A stretch of 25,529 bases of DNA, taken from NCBI GenBank assembly GCA_030597275.1, contig JAUVSB010000001.1:1-25529 (forward strand), written 5' to 3'. A program made the position numbers and the translations under genes. Positions 15,869-22,824 of the stretch are shown here, one piece after another. The notes under the pieces were generated by a model, which worked only from the letters and a program-made list of their open reading frames with translations, searched no databases and had not been told where the DNA came from. The stretch comes from Gammaproteobacteria bacterium (GTDB taxonomy: Bacteria > Pseudomonadota > Gammaproteobacteria > BMS3Bbin11). Every line of letters starts with the position of its first letter. Positions within the stretch are counted from its first letter, which is position 1.

Positions 15869-17005
15869 TTAATCTTCAAGCCGACTCACCATCTCCAGCA
15901 GCGGTTCACTGACGGGTTTTATCCGTTTACGCAAAACGGATCCCAGGCAGTCGTTACCCCCGCATATCGGGTCTAGCAGTACTTCACTGAGCTGTGCGAG
16001 TCCCAGTAGTGCATGGACACGTTCTTCACTATCAGGGATGTGGCGGAGTATCCATTCAATTTCGGTTGATAGTTGCTGACATGTTTTTTCACAATCACCA
16101 TTGCAAATGCCCGCATTGAATGATTGTAAGTCCTCGATTGTTCGAAACCGTCGAGTGAGCCCAAGATCTGCAAAGTAAAAACCTATAGCATTGAATAAAG
16201 CCACAACTACATCCTGTTGCGAAGGACGCTTTAAAGCCAGGCGTATCGTTTGCAGGAACGCCCTGCCCCTGCTGCTATGTATCCAGAGATATAACTCAGC
16301 GGCTTTATTGCCGTCACGTATTGCTGAATCAAGCTGCTGACGCAGTTCTTCATAACTACGATGTGGCTCTGCCTGGAGCGGTAGATTATCGGCGCTAGAT
16401 ATAAGAAAACCGGGATAATACGCTGATTTATGGGCCGCTTTTTTCCACAGTGACTGGCGATCTTCTTCAGATAAGATACCGGGCTGAAGCAATAAACCGA
16501 CCGTTTCAACAATACGTAAAGCCTCCGCTTCAAAGGGCAGAAATTCCATCAGGAACACCGCCAGTTCCTGCCCCAGCGCATCATCAATAACGCTCTGATG
16601 ACGCAGTAGAGTACGTGCATTTTCTTCAGTTGGAAGAGCCCACCAGGCATGCCTGGCAACCTCAACCGGCAGGTTTTCTGAGTGCGCAACAGCAACGACA
16701 GCCTCAGGTTCACCGAGTTTCAACAGGTTCTGCAAACTTTCTTTTTTTCTTGTCTGCCCCATTCTTGCCCAGCGGTGAATGTAGACAGGATAACCGATAG
16801 GCGAACCGAGGATATGGGTGGAGATCAATTCTTTTACCATGCCTATGTATTTTTCATCACGGCAATTGGAATTCAATACTATCCGCCCCTCACCCCTTTC
16901 TGTCAGTGCATCGATAAGCATTTTAGATTCATCAATACGCAGGGCATATAAATTCTGCCGGAGCAATACATTCAATCGTAGATTGTCTTCATTTGTCAGT
17001 GACAT
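15869..17005 (-). CDS. DsrS-like protein
   Basis: A 378-residue soluble protein that I tentatively link to DsrS, a cytoplasmic protein of about 41 kDa encoded with the dsr sulfur-oxidation genes of Allochromatium and relatives. The assignment rests on remembered similarity of size and of the N-terminal region (LRLNVLLRQ, RIDESKM, GYPVYIHRWARMGQ) and is not proven. The rest is largely alpha-helical. Two cysteine groups near the C-terminus stand out, Cys301/305/309 (CNGDCEKTC) and Cys348/353 (CGGNDC), which could bind a metal or take part in thiol chemistry. It follows the VWA protein by 18 nt, so they are probably in one operon. No other dsr gene is in the window. Confidence 0.6.
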   Translation of the reverse strand: MSLTNEDNLRLNVLLRQNLYALRIDESKMLIDALTERGEGRIVLNSNCRDEKYIGMVKELISTHILGSPIGYPVYIHRWARMGQTRKKESLQNLLKLGEPEAVVAVAHSENLPVEVARHAWWALPTEENARTLLRHQSVIDDALGQELAVFLMEFLPFEAEALRIVETVGLLLQPGILSEEDRQSLWKKAAHKSAYYPGFLISSADNLPLQAEPHRSYEELRQQLDSAIRDGNKAAELYLWIHSSRGRAFLQTIRLALKRPSQQDVVVALFNAIGFYFADLGLTRRFRTIEDLQSFNAGICNGDCEKTCQQLSTEIEWILRHIPDSEERVHALLGLAQLSEVLLDPICGGNDCLGSVLRKRIKPVSEPLLEMVSRLED

Positions 17006-17023
17006 ATCTGATTTATAGTCGTT

Positions 17024-18301
17024 TTAATTCAACTGTACACGAGTACCAAAAGGCACTTTGTTCTTACCTTTAATCAGCCATAATACATCCGTGGCTGGCT
17101 CCTGCTGAGGGAATTCACCTTCTGCATCGGTAAAATAGACTAACAAATCAGGCTGAATATCCCGCCCTTCCAACCATTGAAAAGGAGGCAAGAAAGAAGT
17201 CCCTCCACCACCCTGCAGTTTTTCCGGCAACTCAACCTCTTCCCAGGGCTCATACACCCATGGGCAGGACTCTGCAATTTTGGCATCACAGGCAAGCAGG
17301 GTAATGCGGGCGGACAATTGTCCTTTAATAGCATTTATCTCACTCAGGAACTCGCTCACTTCAGAGCTACTGATTGAGCCGCTGGTATCAACGACTACAA
17401 CAATATTAACCTCTGTACTGCGTAAGCTGGGGTATATAGCCGGCCCGTCTCTGCGGTTAGACGGGCGCATATAACTGTAATCATTTCGTGCGGTGTAACT
17501 GAGGTAACGTGCCAGCAGCATCCTCCATGGCAAGCTTGGTTGCAGCATGTGATCGACCAGACGCGCCAGGGAGCCATCCATTTTTCCTGCCTGAATCGCC
17601 TGTTGTGCAGCTCCAGCCAGTCTTTGTTGCCATTGCACAGCAAGGTCTTCGCGCTGCTGCCCGCTCAATGGACGTGGACGCTTTGCACCTCCGGCATCGG
17701 TATCGGACTCGGCTTTAGCGCCAGTTTTTCCTTTGACATCACTGCCGCCCCCTTTATCTGTGACTTCGCCATCATCAGCAGAAAGGTCGCCATTTGCAGG
17801 CATTTCACCCGAGCCCTCGCCCTGATCGCCATCATCTTCTTCTGCATCATATATGTGCTGGTCTATCGTCTGATCAGCCATTTTTTTATCCAGATAGGGA
17901 TAAATTTCTTCAGCCGTCATTTCGGCAAAACCTTTGTCATAGAGTATGCCAAAAGGCGCCGTCAGGCCTTCGTCCAGCAGCAAAGGGTTAATGGCATAAT
18001 CACAGGCAATGTCCCAGCGCCATTTAACCCGGTTATTTCTTCGCGCAAAGTGCGCCAGGCCGCAGTGCAGGGCTTCGTGAGCCAGCATGAATTCTGTTTC
18101 CGCTAGCGAAAGACCGTCAATAAACTCAGGATTGAAGTAAAGCTTCCTGGCATCCGTCGCTGTGGTTTTGCACCATTTGCGATCAGCCGCCACAAGCGGC
18201 AGGCGTAATACCAGGGCACCAAGAAAAGGTCTGTCCAGGATAAGTCGGGTACGAGCAGTAGCGAGCTTCTGTTCTATACCCGCGAGATCCATTTCAGGCA
18301 C
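17024..18301 (-). CDS. Metallopeptidase-like/VWA-domain protein (DUF2201 type)
   Basis: A 425-residue protein with two domains. The N-terminal part resembles the DUF2201 putative metallopeptidase domain, with a zincin-type HEALH motif (His75, Glu76, His79 in FMLAHEALHCGLAHF). A linker at about 135-215 is rich in Asp, Glu, Gly and Lys. The C-terminal half is VWA-like, with the MIDAS motif VDTSGSISSSE and the later TDAEGEF. Such proteins usually pair with MoxR ATPases, as here, and are thought to act as substrate adaptors or in metal-dependent maturation. The listed GTG start overlaps the moxR stop by one base (TAGTG); an ATG at 18292 is possible. Protease activity is not established. Confidence 0.88.
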   Translation of the reverse strand: MPEMDLAGIEQKLATARTRLILDRPFLGALVLRLPLVAADRKWCKTTATDARKLYFNPEFIDGLSLAETEFMLAHEALHCGLAHFARRNNRVKWRWDIACDYAINPLLLDEGLTAPFGILYDKGFAEMTAEEIYPYLDKKMADQTIDQHIYDAEEDDGDQGEGSGEMPANGDLSADDGEVTDKGGGSDVKGKTGAKAESDTDAGGAKRPRPLSGQQREDLAVQWQQRLAGAAQQAIQAGKMDGSLARLVDHMLQPSLPWRMLLARYLSYTARNDYSYMRPSNRRDGPAIYPSLRSTEVNIVVVVDTSGSISSSEVSEFLSEINAIKGQLSARITLLACDAKIAESCPWVYEPWEEVELPEKLQGGGGTSFLPPFQWLEGRDIQPDLLVYFTDAEGEFPQQEPATDVLWLIKGKNKVPFGTRVQLN

Positions 18302-19347
18302 TAGCGACTAAAGATCATCAGGTCAGCAATTGAATCCGCCCACTGATCAAACTCAGGAACTGAGAACATTTCCTCTCCCAGGGCACGATTCATATCAGAG
18401 ACCATCATTACCCCCATTTCACGCTGCGGGAAGCTACCGGCAAAGCTCAAAATATTGCCGATTACACTGGCTGCATTATCACTTCCCTGTTCCCGTATCG
18501 CCCTGCCCACCAGTGCTGTGGCCACGGCATATTGTAGGTCTACTTCAGCGGGTACCGGCACATCTTTACCAGCAATGATTTCATCCAGGTCTGGCATATT
18601 TGTCAGGTTCTCAATATAGGCCTTTAATTCAATTCCAGTAGCCGGACCAACACAGGCCTGCAGGGTTTCCGTAAGCAATTCAGGCTGATCTTCAAATTTC
18701 TGTATTGCATTGTTAGCAAATTCCCACGAGCGAGGGGTAGGGAATGCCACAGGGTTGTGCGCCGGGTCAAATTCAAACAGTTTTTCAGGACGAAAGCGTA
18801 GAAAGGCTATCAAGCGGTCGTCTATGCCATGAGAATACGCCCAGCTGACCCAGTCATCGAGGTTAATATCAACATCATAATGTGAGAAACGATTGGCTAA
18901 TGGCGACGGCATGGTATAGGTTACACCACGATCCCCCTGACGATTACCTGCAGCAAATATCGCCCAGCCGGGAGGTACCCTGTATTCTCCCAGGCTGCGG
19001 TCCAGAATTAACTGATAAGCGGCAGCCGAGACGCTGGGTGGCGCTGAGGTAATTTCATCCAGGAACAGGATTCCCGTATCGCCGTGACGTTCGATATTCG
19101 GCAACATTGATGGAATGGCCCATTCGACGTAATCATTCACCCGCATGGGAATGCCGCGTAAATCACTCGGTTCCATTTGTGAAAGGCGAACATCAATCAC
19201 CGCGACATCGTGTGAACTGGCTATCTGCTGCACAATCTGGGACTTGCCGACACCGGGAGCGCCCCAGAGCATAACAGGCGTATGCAGCCCCTCACTGGCA
19301 CTGAGGAACTCACGTTCCAGGACTTTTATCAGGTGAGCTGGACGCAT
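18301..19347 (-). CDS. MoxR-family AAA+ ATPase
   Basis: MoxR-type AAA+ ATPases work with VWA-domain partners to remodel or activate target complexes. From the ATG at 19347 the product is 348 residues. Walker A is GAPGVGKS (about 29-36), Walker B is ILFLDEI (Asp97, Glu98), and sensor 1 is in AAGNRQGDRG. This start overlaps the upstream TAA by one base (TAATG) and has an AGGCGG-like ribosome binding site, so I prefer it to the ATG eight codons earlier (19371). The next gene encodes the metallopeptidase-like/VWA partner, as expected for this family. The client is unknown; the neighbouring DsrS-like protein is a candidate by position. Confidence 0.9.
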   Translation of the reverse strand: MRPAHLIKVLEREFLSASEGLHTPVMLWGAPGVGKSQIVQQIASSHDVAVIDVRLSQMEPSDLRGIPMRVNDYVEWAIPSMLPNIERHGDTGILFLDEITSAPPSVSAAAYQLILDRSLGEYRVPPGWAIFAAGNRQGDRGVTYTMPSPLANRFSHYDVDINLDDWVSWAYSHGIDDRLIAFLRFRPEKLFEFDPAHNPVAFPTPRSWEFANNAIQKFEDQPELLTETLQACVGPATGIELKAYIENLTNMPDLDEIIAGKDVPVPAEVDLQYAVATALVGRAIREQGSDNAASVIGNILSFAGSFPQREMGVMMVSDMNRALGEEMFSVPEFDQWADSIADLMIFSR

Positions 19348-19772
19348 TAAAACCCCGCCTTCGCATACCATTCTTTGGCCAGTTCAGGATCTTTCTCAAC
19401 GCCATTGCCTTCTTCATACATCATAGCCAGTGTAGTTTGTGAACCGGCGAGACCCTGCTCTGCCGCCAGGGTAAACCATTTAACCGCCTGTTCCATGTCT
19501 TTGTCGACACCATCGCCTTCCATATACATGAATCCCATGCCGTGCTGCGCGATAGCATGGCCATCTTCTGCGGCTTTAAGCATCCATTTAACCGCTGACT
19601 CCGGATCACGCCCTACACCCAGACCATTTTGATACATAATGGCCACTCTATGCATTGCTTCATTATTCCCTTTCTCAGCTAAAGGCGACAGAAATCGCAT
19701 TGCTGTTGAAAAATGTTTGGCTTCGAAAGCCGACATGCCACTGGTGAAATCCATGTCATCATGCTCGCTCAT
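19347..19772 (-). CDS. Sel1-repeat protein
   Basis: A 141-residue soluble protein made mostly of Sel1-like (TPR-related) repeats of 36 residues, seen as A..YQNGLGVGRDPESAVKW, MYMEGDGVDKDMEQAVKW and MYEEGNGVEKDPELAKEW. Such repeats act as protein-binding scaffolds. The ATG at 19772 has GGAG 8 nt upstream and is preferred over a GTG five codons earlier. It is the first gene of the run Sel1, MoxR, VWA, DsrS-like, 178-aa protein, and overlaps moxR by one base. It may be an adaptor for the ATPase; that is inference. Confidence 0.85.
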   Translation of the reverse strand: MSEHDDMDFTSGMSAFEAKHFSTAMRFLSPLAEKGNNEAMHRVAIMYQNGLGVGRDPESAVKWMLKAAEDGHAIAQHGMGFMYMEGDGVDKDMEQAVKWFTLAAEQGLAGSQTTLAMMYEEGNGVEKDPELAKEWYAKAGF

Positions 19773-19944
19773 AAATCTACTCCACACTAATCCAGTTAAT
19801 CAAAAGCTTAATAATACCAGATTGTGCTAGTAGGATATGCCCAAAAGACGTATGGCCACTATGGCTAAAGTTAAAAATTAAGCTAAAAAATACAGTAAAT
19901 TTATTGATTAATTCAACACGCTTATTTCACCTTTACGGAGAAAC

Positions 19945-19989
19945 ATGAACTGGACAAAACTACTAAACTGGGCCAAAATGAGGGATTAA
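19945..19989 (+). CDS. Possible 14-residue leader peptide
   Basis: ATG to TAA encodes MNWTKLLNWAKMRD, with GGAG 6 nt upstream of the ATG. The peptide has two related units, NWTK and NWAK, and two tryptophans. It ends 84 nt before the 64-aa gene on the same strand. It could be a leader ORF or chance; only the ribosome binding site and repeat favour it. Confidence 0.2.
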   Translation: MNWTKLLNWAKMRD

Positions 19990-20004
19990 TTATTTACCGA
20001 ATCT

Positions 20005-20030
20005 TGAGATGCCTTTATATAGTCATCTCA
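20005..20030 (+). promoter_or_regulatory. Inverted repeat around a -10-like sequence
   Basis: A perfect 7-bp inverted repeat, TGAGATG and CATCTCA, encloses 12 bp that contain TATATAGT. It lies 44 bp before the 64-aa gene. It could be an operator over a promoter or an RNA hairpin in a leader. Confidence 0.35.
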
Positions 20031-20073
20031 GCATTGTTTGACAAAGTATTTAAAGACATTTAGGGGACTTTAC

Positions 20074-20268
20074 ATGAACAAAGAATATTATGATGCAGTA
20101 GTCAAGATGGAAGAAATGGGTGTTGACAATGAATACATCCAGGGCTGGCAAGGCGGCTATTTGTGCAACGTCAAACGTGAAGAACAGCGTCTAACTGAAG
20201 CCTATGAAGCAGGTTATGACGATGGCCTCGAAAAAACTCAGGACAACTTTGGCAACTGGACGAATTAA
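20074..20268 (+). CDS. Small 64-residue protein, unknown
   Basis: A short acidic protein I do not recognise. The ATG at 20074 has a strong AGGGGA ribosome binding site 7 nt upstream, which decides the start over a TTG 12 codons earlier. The sequence is rich in Tyr, Glu, Gly and Asp (VDNEYIQGWQGGYLCNV, EAYEAGYDDGLEKT), with one cysteine, no membrane segment and no signal peptide. The two GY/GW.GG-type segments may be a degenerate repeat. It stands alone between a long regulatory-looking region and a strong terminator, so it is probably a single-gene transcript. Confidence 0.75.
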   Translation: MNKEYYDAVVKMEEMGVDNEYIQGWQGGYLCNVKREEQRLTEAYEAGYDDGLEKTQDNFGNWTN

Positions 20269-20303
20269 TCTCGATTCAGCAAAACTGGGCATCAAAGAAA
20301 AAT

Positions 20304-20330
20304 AAAAGGGCGCGCATTGCGCGCCCTTTT
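20304..20330. terminator. Bidirectional rho-independent terminator
   Basis: A perfect 12-bp stem (AAAAGGGCGCGC and its complement) encloses the loop ATT. Its GC-rich core is flanked by an A-tract on the left and a T-tract on the right, so it can end transcription from both sides. It lies between the convergent 64-aa gene and the gene ending at 20403. Confidence 0.93.
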
Positions 20331-20402
20331 ATTGTCTGCGCTCTCCGCCACCGTCATCTCTAGTCTTCGATAACAAAAACTGAAATATGCCCCCTGAGCT
20401 TT

Positions 20403-20981
20403 TCAGGTTTTGTCTTTTTCCTCATCCTCATCATCCGGCAACAAATTAGCAATACCGCGCTTTAATGTCTTGATAGCATCCGGGGCCTCAATATCAATGA
20501 TTTGTGTGGTGATCCATTTCTTCTGTCGTTCACCCATCACGGCCGTAACACATTCACCGAAGTAGCGTAGCATCGGGAAGGATGGGCCACTTTCATCGCT
20601 ATAGCCAAACTTGGAGTATTCGTTCATACGTATATTTAGTGTATTGATCAGATCTGGCTTGTAAAAGCCGTTGCCGAGGAAATCTTCCATGTTGTCCTGC
20701 ATGGTTTGCGCCATTGCTTTTGCCATGGCAGAGATAAACACAGCTCGTTCCTCTTCATCCATACGGTCGTACATCATGCGGTCGGTGACATGTATCAAAA
20801 AAGCAGCAAATTCCCAGATAATTGCCAGCCGCTGCACCTGGGTGTCAGTTTGAAAATTGTTATTTTCCAGCTCAAGTACAGCCTGGGTACATATACGCCA
20901 GGCAATAAAACCTACGACGCCCGCTATCTCTTCAGGTGTACGATCACGATTTTTTGCGCTCCACTTGCTACGAATTCTCAA
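20403..20981 (-). CDS. Unrecognised helical protein, 192 residues
   Basis: I do not recognise this protein. It is predicted soluble and largely alpha-helical, with many Met and aromatic residues (VTDRMMYDRMDEEERAVF, MAKAMAQTMQDNMEDFL) and a charged tail of Asp, Glu and Lys. There is one Cys near residue 31 and one near 144. No signal peptide is seen, and the hydrophobic N-terminal helix (VGFIAWRICTQAVLEL) looks amphipathic. The start is TTG, supported by AAGAGAG about 6 nt upstream; no upstream ATG competes. It is divergent from the gene at 21069 with only 87 bp between, so the two may share control. Confidence 0.75.
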   Translation of the reverse strand: MRIRSKWSAKNRDRTPEEIAGVVGFIAWRICTQAVLELENNNFQTDTQVQRLAIIWEFAAFLIHVTDRMMYDRMDEEERAVFISAMAKAMAQTMQDNMEDFLGNGFYKPDLINTLNIRMNEYSKFGYSDESGPSFPMLRYFGECVTAVMGERQKKWITTQIIDIEAPDAIKTLKRGIANLLPDDEDEEKDKT

Positions 20982-21068
20982 AATAGACTCTCTTGTAGGG
21001 GTTATTTCAGTATTACTGTATTCTACAATAAGTCATGTCACAGATGAGAATACTGCTACGGGTTGTGT

Positions 21069-22112
21069 ATGGAATTTAAATTATCAGAACTGCAGAGACA
21101 TGTGCAGCACAATTGCCATATATCTGATGCATCGCATGCGGGTAACTATACCCTCTGCATCTACCTGTTAAAGATGCGCGAGTACTATCGTTGGGAACAT
21201 GCTATGGGCTTTGATGACCGTATTGATAATGACAGCATCGGTAGCTGGCTGACTGAGCGTGAATCATTCTGGGAAACGCTTGAGGAAACCCCGATCAAAC
21301 CAATTAGCATTGGTGAAGAGGAATTTGAGCCGTTTGATATCGATGGCATCAACAATGCCATAGAAAAAGAGAACCTCATTTACAGTGCCGGTTATATTCT
21401 GCGTGGCAAACCACACTTTTTTCTTGCTGACATCAAACAGACACAGGATCACGATGAATATCGTATTATCGTCAGCGGCAAAGAACATGCACGTGAACTG
21501 TCTGCACCACCCGCACTGAGCCAGGGAAACACAATTTTTATCCGCAGTGAGTCTTTGCGCCGCACAGTATGGGAGAAGGTTGAGGAAAGCCTCTGGAATA
21601 AGGGACAGTCGCCCCTGGTGCGCGCCATATCCTGTTATGATTTTGAAAACGAGCTGGAACAAAGCCTGGCGCAATTGTGTGACAGAGAAATAGAAACCCT
21701 GGTTGCCCATGAGATAGGTGAAATCATGGCAGGTAAAAAGCTTGGGGATACCTGGCAGAAAATGATAAGCGCTGCTGACCATGCACCACTAGAACTGATG
21801 TTGCGCGCCATCAGGGATAACCTGGCTGATTGCATTAATACCATCCCCAATATCATCGAGAACCTGGAGCCTGCCCGCCTGCATTTTTATATTGCCAATA
21901 TTGGGCATATGCGAAAAGTTCTGTTCCCTGCTCTGCGTGAGGCCTATGACAAATGGTTAAATGATAATTCATCAGAGCACTTTGAAAAGATTGCCAGTGA
22001 AGGTGGAATACACTGGTTATCAGTGGCTAAAGATCTTCAGGAAATGTTCAGGAAAGAAGGTAAAATAGACCGGAAGCAATTTCAGGACTTCATTGAATCC
22101 CGAACCCTGTAA
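21069..22112 (+). CDS. Unrecognised conserved-looking protein, 347 residues
   Basis: A soluble protein of 347 residues read from ATG (a TTG two codons earlier is also open). It may belong to the uncharacterised Sfum_1244 family, but I am not sure. The N-terminal 45 residues are rich in His, Cys and aromatic residues (HVQHNCHISDASHAGNYTLC, then LLKMREYYRWEHAMG). The C-terminal half is helical, with several His/Glu pairs such as LVAHEIGEIM and FYIANIGHMRKV that could bind metal. HEIGE is not a zincin motif. The 2OG oxygenase gene follows after 43 bp on the same strand, so they are probably co-transcribed. Confidence 0.75.
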   Translation: MEFKLSELQRHVQHNCHISDASHAGNYTLCIYLLKMREYYRWEHAMGFDDRIDNDSIGSWLTERESFWETLEETPIKPISIGEEEFEPFDIDGINNAIEKENLIYSAGYILRGKPHFFLADIKQTQDHDEYRIIVSGKEHARELSAPPALSQGNTIFIRSESLRRTVWEKVEESLWNKGQSPLVRAISCYDFENELEQSLAQLCDREIETLVAHEIGEIMAGKKLGDTWQKMISAADHAPLELMLRAIRDNLADCINTIPNIIENLEPARLHFYIANIGHMRKVLFPALREAYDKWLNDNSSEHFEKIASEGGIHWLSVAKDLQEMFRKEGKIDRKQFQDFIESRTL

Positions 22113-22155
22113 GTATTTTTAACAAAGCCACCAAAATCCAGATAAAGAAATAAGC

Positions 22156-22761
22156 ATGAACGACAAACCTGCCAGCACTGAACTGAAATCAATCAGGGAA
22201 ATCATCCCTAATACTTTTATCTTTGAAAAAAAGAACGCACTACCGGATGAGCTGTGCGATGAGATGATTCGGCGCTTCGAAGCCAGCGAACAGGATCAGT
22301 ACCCCGGCCGGATTGGCCAAACGGTAAGCAGCAATCAAAGTATTAAAAAGACCACGGATCTTGTAGTGAGCGGAAAACCTGATTGGAAGGACATTGATCG
22401 TGCCCTGTTTCAGTCACTGGGCCGAGCTGTGCTTGAATTCCGGGAGAAATATAGTTACTTCAAGGGCCCCTTCAAGGACATGGGCTACAATTTGCAACGT
22501 TATTCCCCTGGCGAATATTATCACTGGCACATCGATGGTGGCAGCCATGACTTCAGTCAGCGGCAACTGGTTGCTCTCTGGTACCTGAATGATGTGGAAG
22601 GCCCTGGTGGTGAAACAGAGTTTCTATTTCAAAATGCAAAAATAAAACCTGAACAGGGAAAACTGGTGTTATTCCCCCCTTTCTGGACCCATGAGCACCG
22701 GGCCGTCAAGCTTGAGAAAGGTGTTAAGTATATTGCCACGACATGGGTTGTTTTTGCTTAA
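22156..22761 (+). CDS. 2-oxoglutarate/Fe(II)-dependent oxygenase (P4H-like)
   Basis: A 201-residue double-stranded beta-helix dioxygenase of the prolyl-4-hydroxylase-like group. The iron triad is His125 and Asp127 in YHWHIDGG and His181 in THEHRAV. The 2-oxoglutarate-binding basic residue is Lys191, ten residues after the last His (GVKYIATTW), as in prolyl hydroxylases. The expected reaction is hydroxylation coupled to decarboxylation of 2-oxoglutarate; the substrate, protein or small molecule, is unknown. There is no signal peptide, so it is cytoplasmic. It follows the gene at 21069 by 43 bp and converges with the large minus-strand gene. Confidence 0.9.
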   Translation: MNDKPASTELKSIREIIPNTFIFEKKNALPDELCDEMIRRFEASEQDQYPGRIGQTVSSNQSIKKTTDLVVSGKPDWKDIDRALFQSLGRAVLEFREKYSYFKGPFKDMGYNLQRYSPGEYYHWHIDGGSHDFSQRQLVALWYLNDVEGPGGETEFLFQNAKIKPEQGKLVLFPPFWTHEHRAVKLEKGVKYIATTWVVFA

Positions 22762-22778
22762 AGCAGGTTAAAGAGGAA

Positions 22779-22815
22779 AGGTAAAAGGAAACCCAAAAGC
22801 AATCCTCATTTACCT
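22779..22815. terminator. Weak AT-rich hairpin between convergent genes
   Basis: AGGTAAAAGGA pairs with TCCT-CA-TTTACCT (11 bp with a 2-nt bulge, 13-nt loop). It sits between the oxygenase stop and the stop of the gene at 22821 and may serve as a modest terminator. It lacks a clear T-tract and is GC-poor. Confidence 0.3.
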
Positions 22816-22824
22816 ATTACCTAA
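22809..22824. repeat. Intergenic TTAGGT repeat, copy 2
   Basis: The minus strand reads TTAGGTAATAGGTAAA, 14 of 16 identical to the copy at 7503-7518. It overlaps the TAG stop of the large minus-strand gene. Confidence 0.4.

Larger units (their letters stand above)
19773..20073. other. Divergent intergenic region, about 300 bp
   Basis: This AT-rich gap separates the minus-strand Sel1-moxR run from the plus-strand 64-aa gene, so it should hold at least two promoters. I find no convincing -35/-10 pair on the minus strand. On the plus strand there is a candidate -10 TATAGT at 20018-20023, and a TTGACA at 20038-20043 without a usable -10. A possible 14-codon ORF (19945-19989) and a 7-bp inverted repeat (20005-20030) also lie here. 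Confidence 0.6.

Noticed and set aside
17540..18106. 188-codon plus-strand ORF inside the VWA gene
   Set aside because: It is a shadow of the minus-strand gene; its hydrophobic stretches are complements of the acidic linker codons.
20038..20066. TTGACA at 20038 as the -35 of the 64-aa gene promoter
   Set aside because: The matching -10 position reads TAGGGG, which is the ribosome binding site, and the start codon would be too close.
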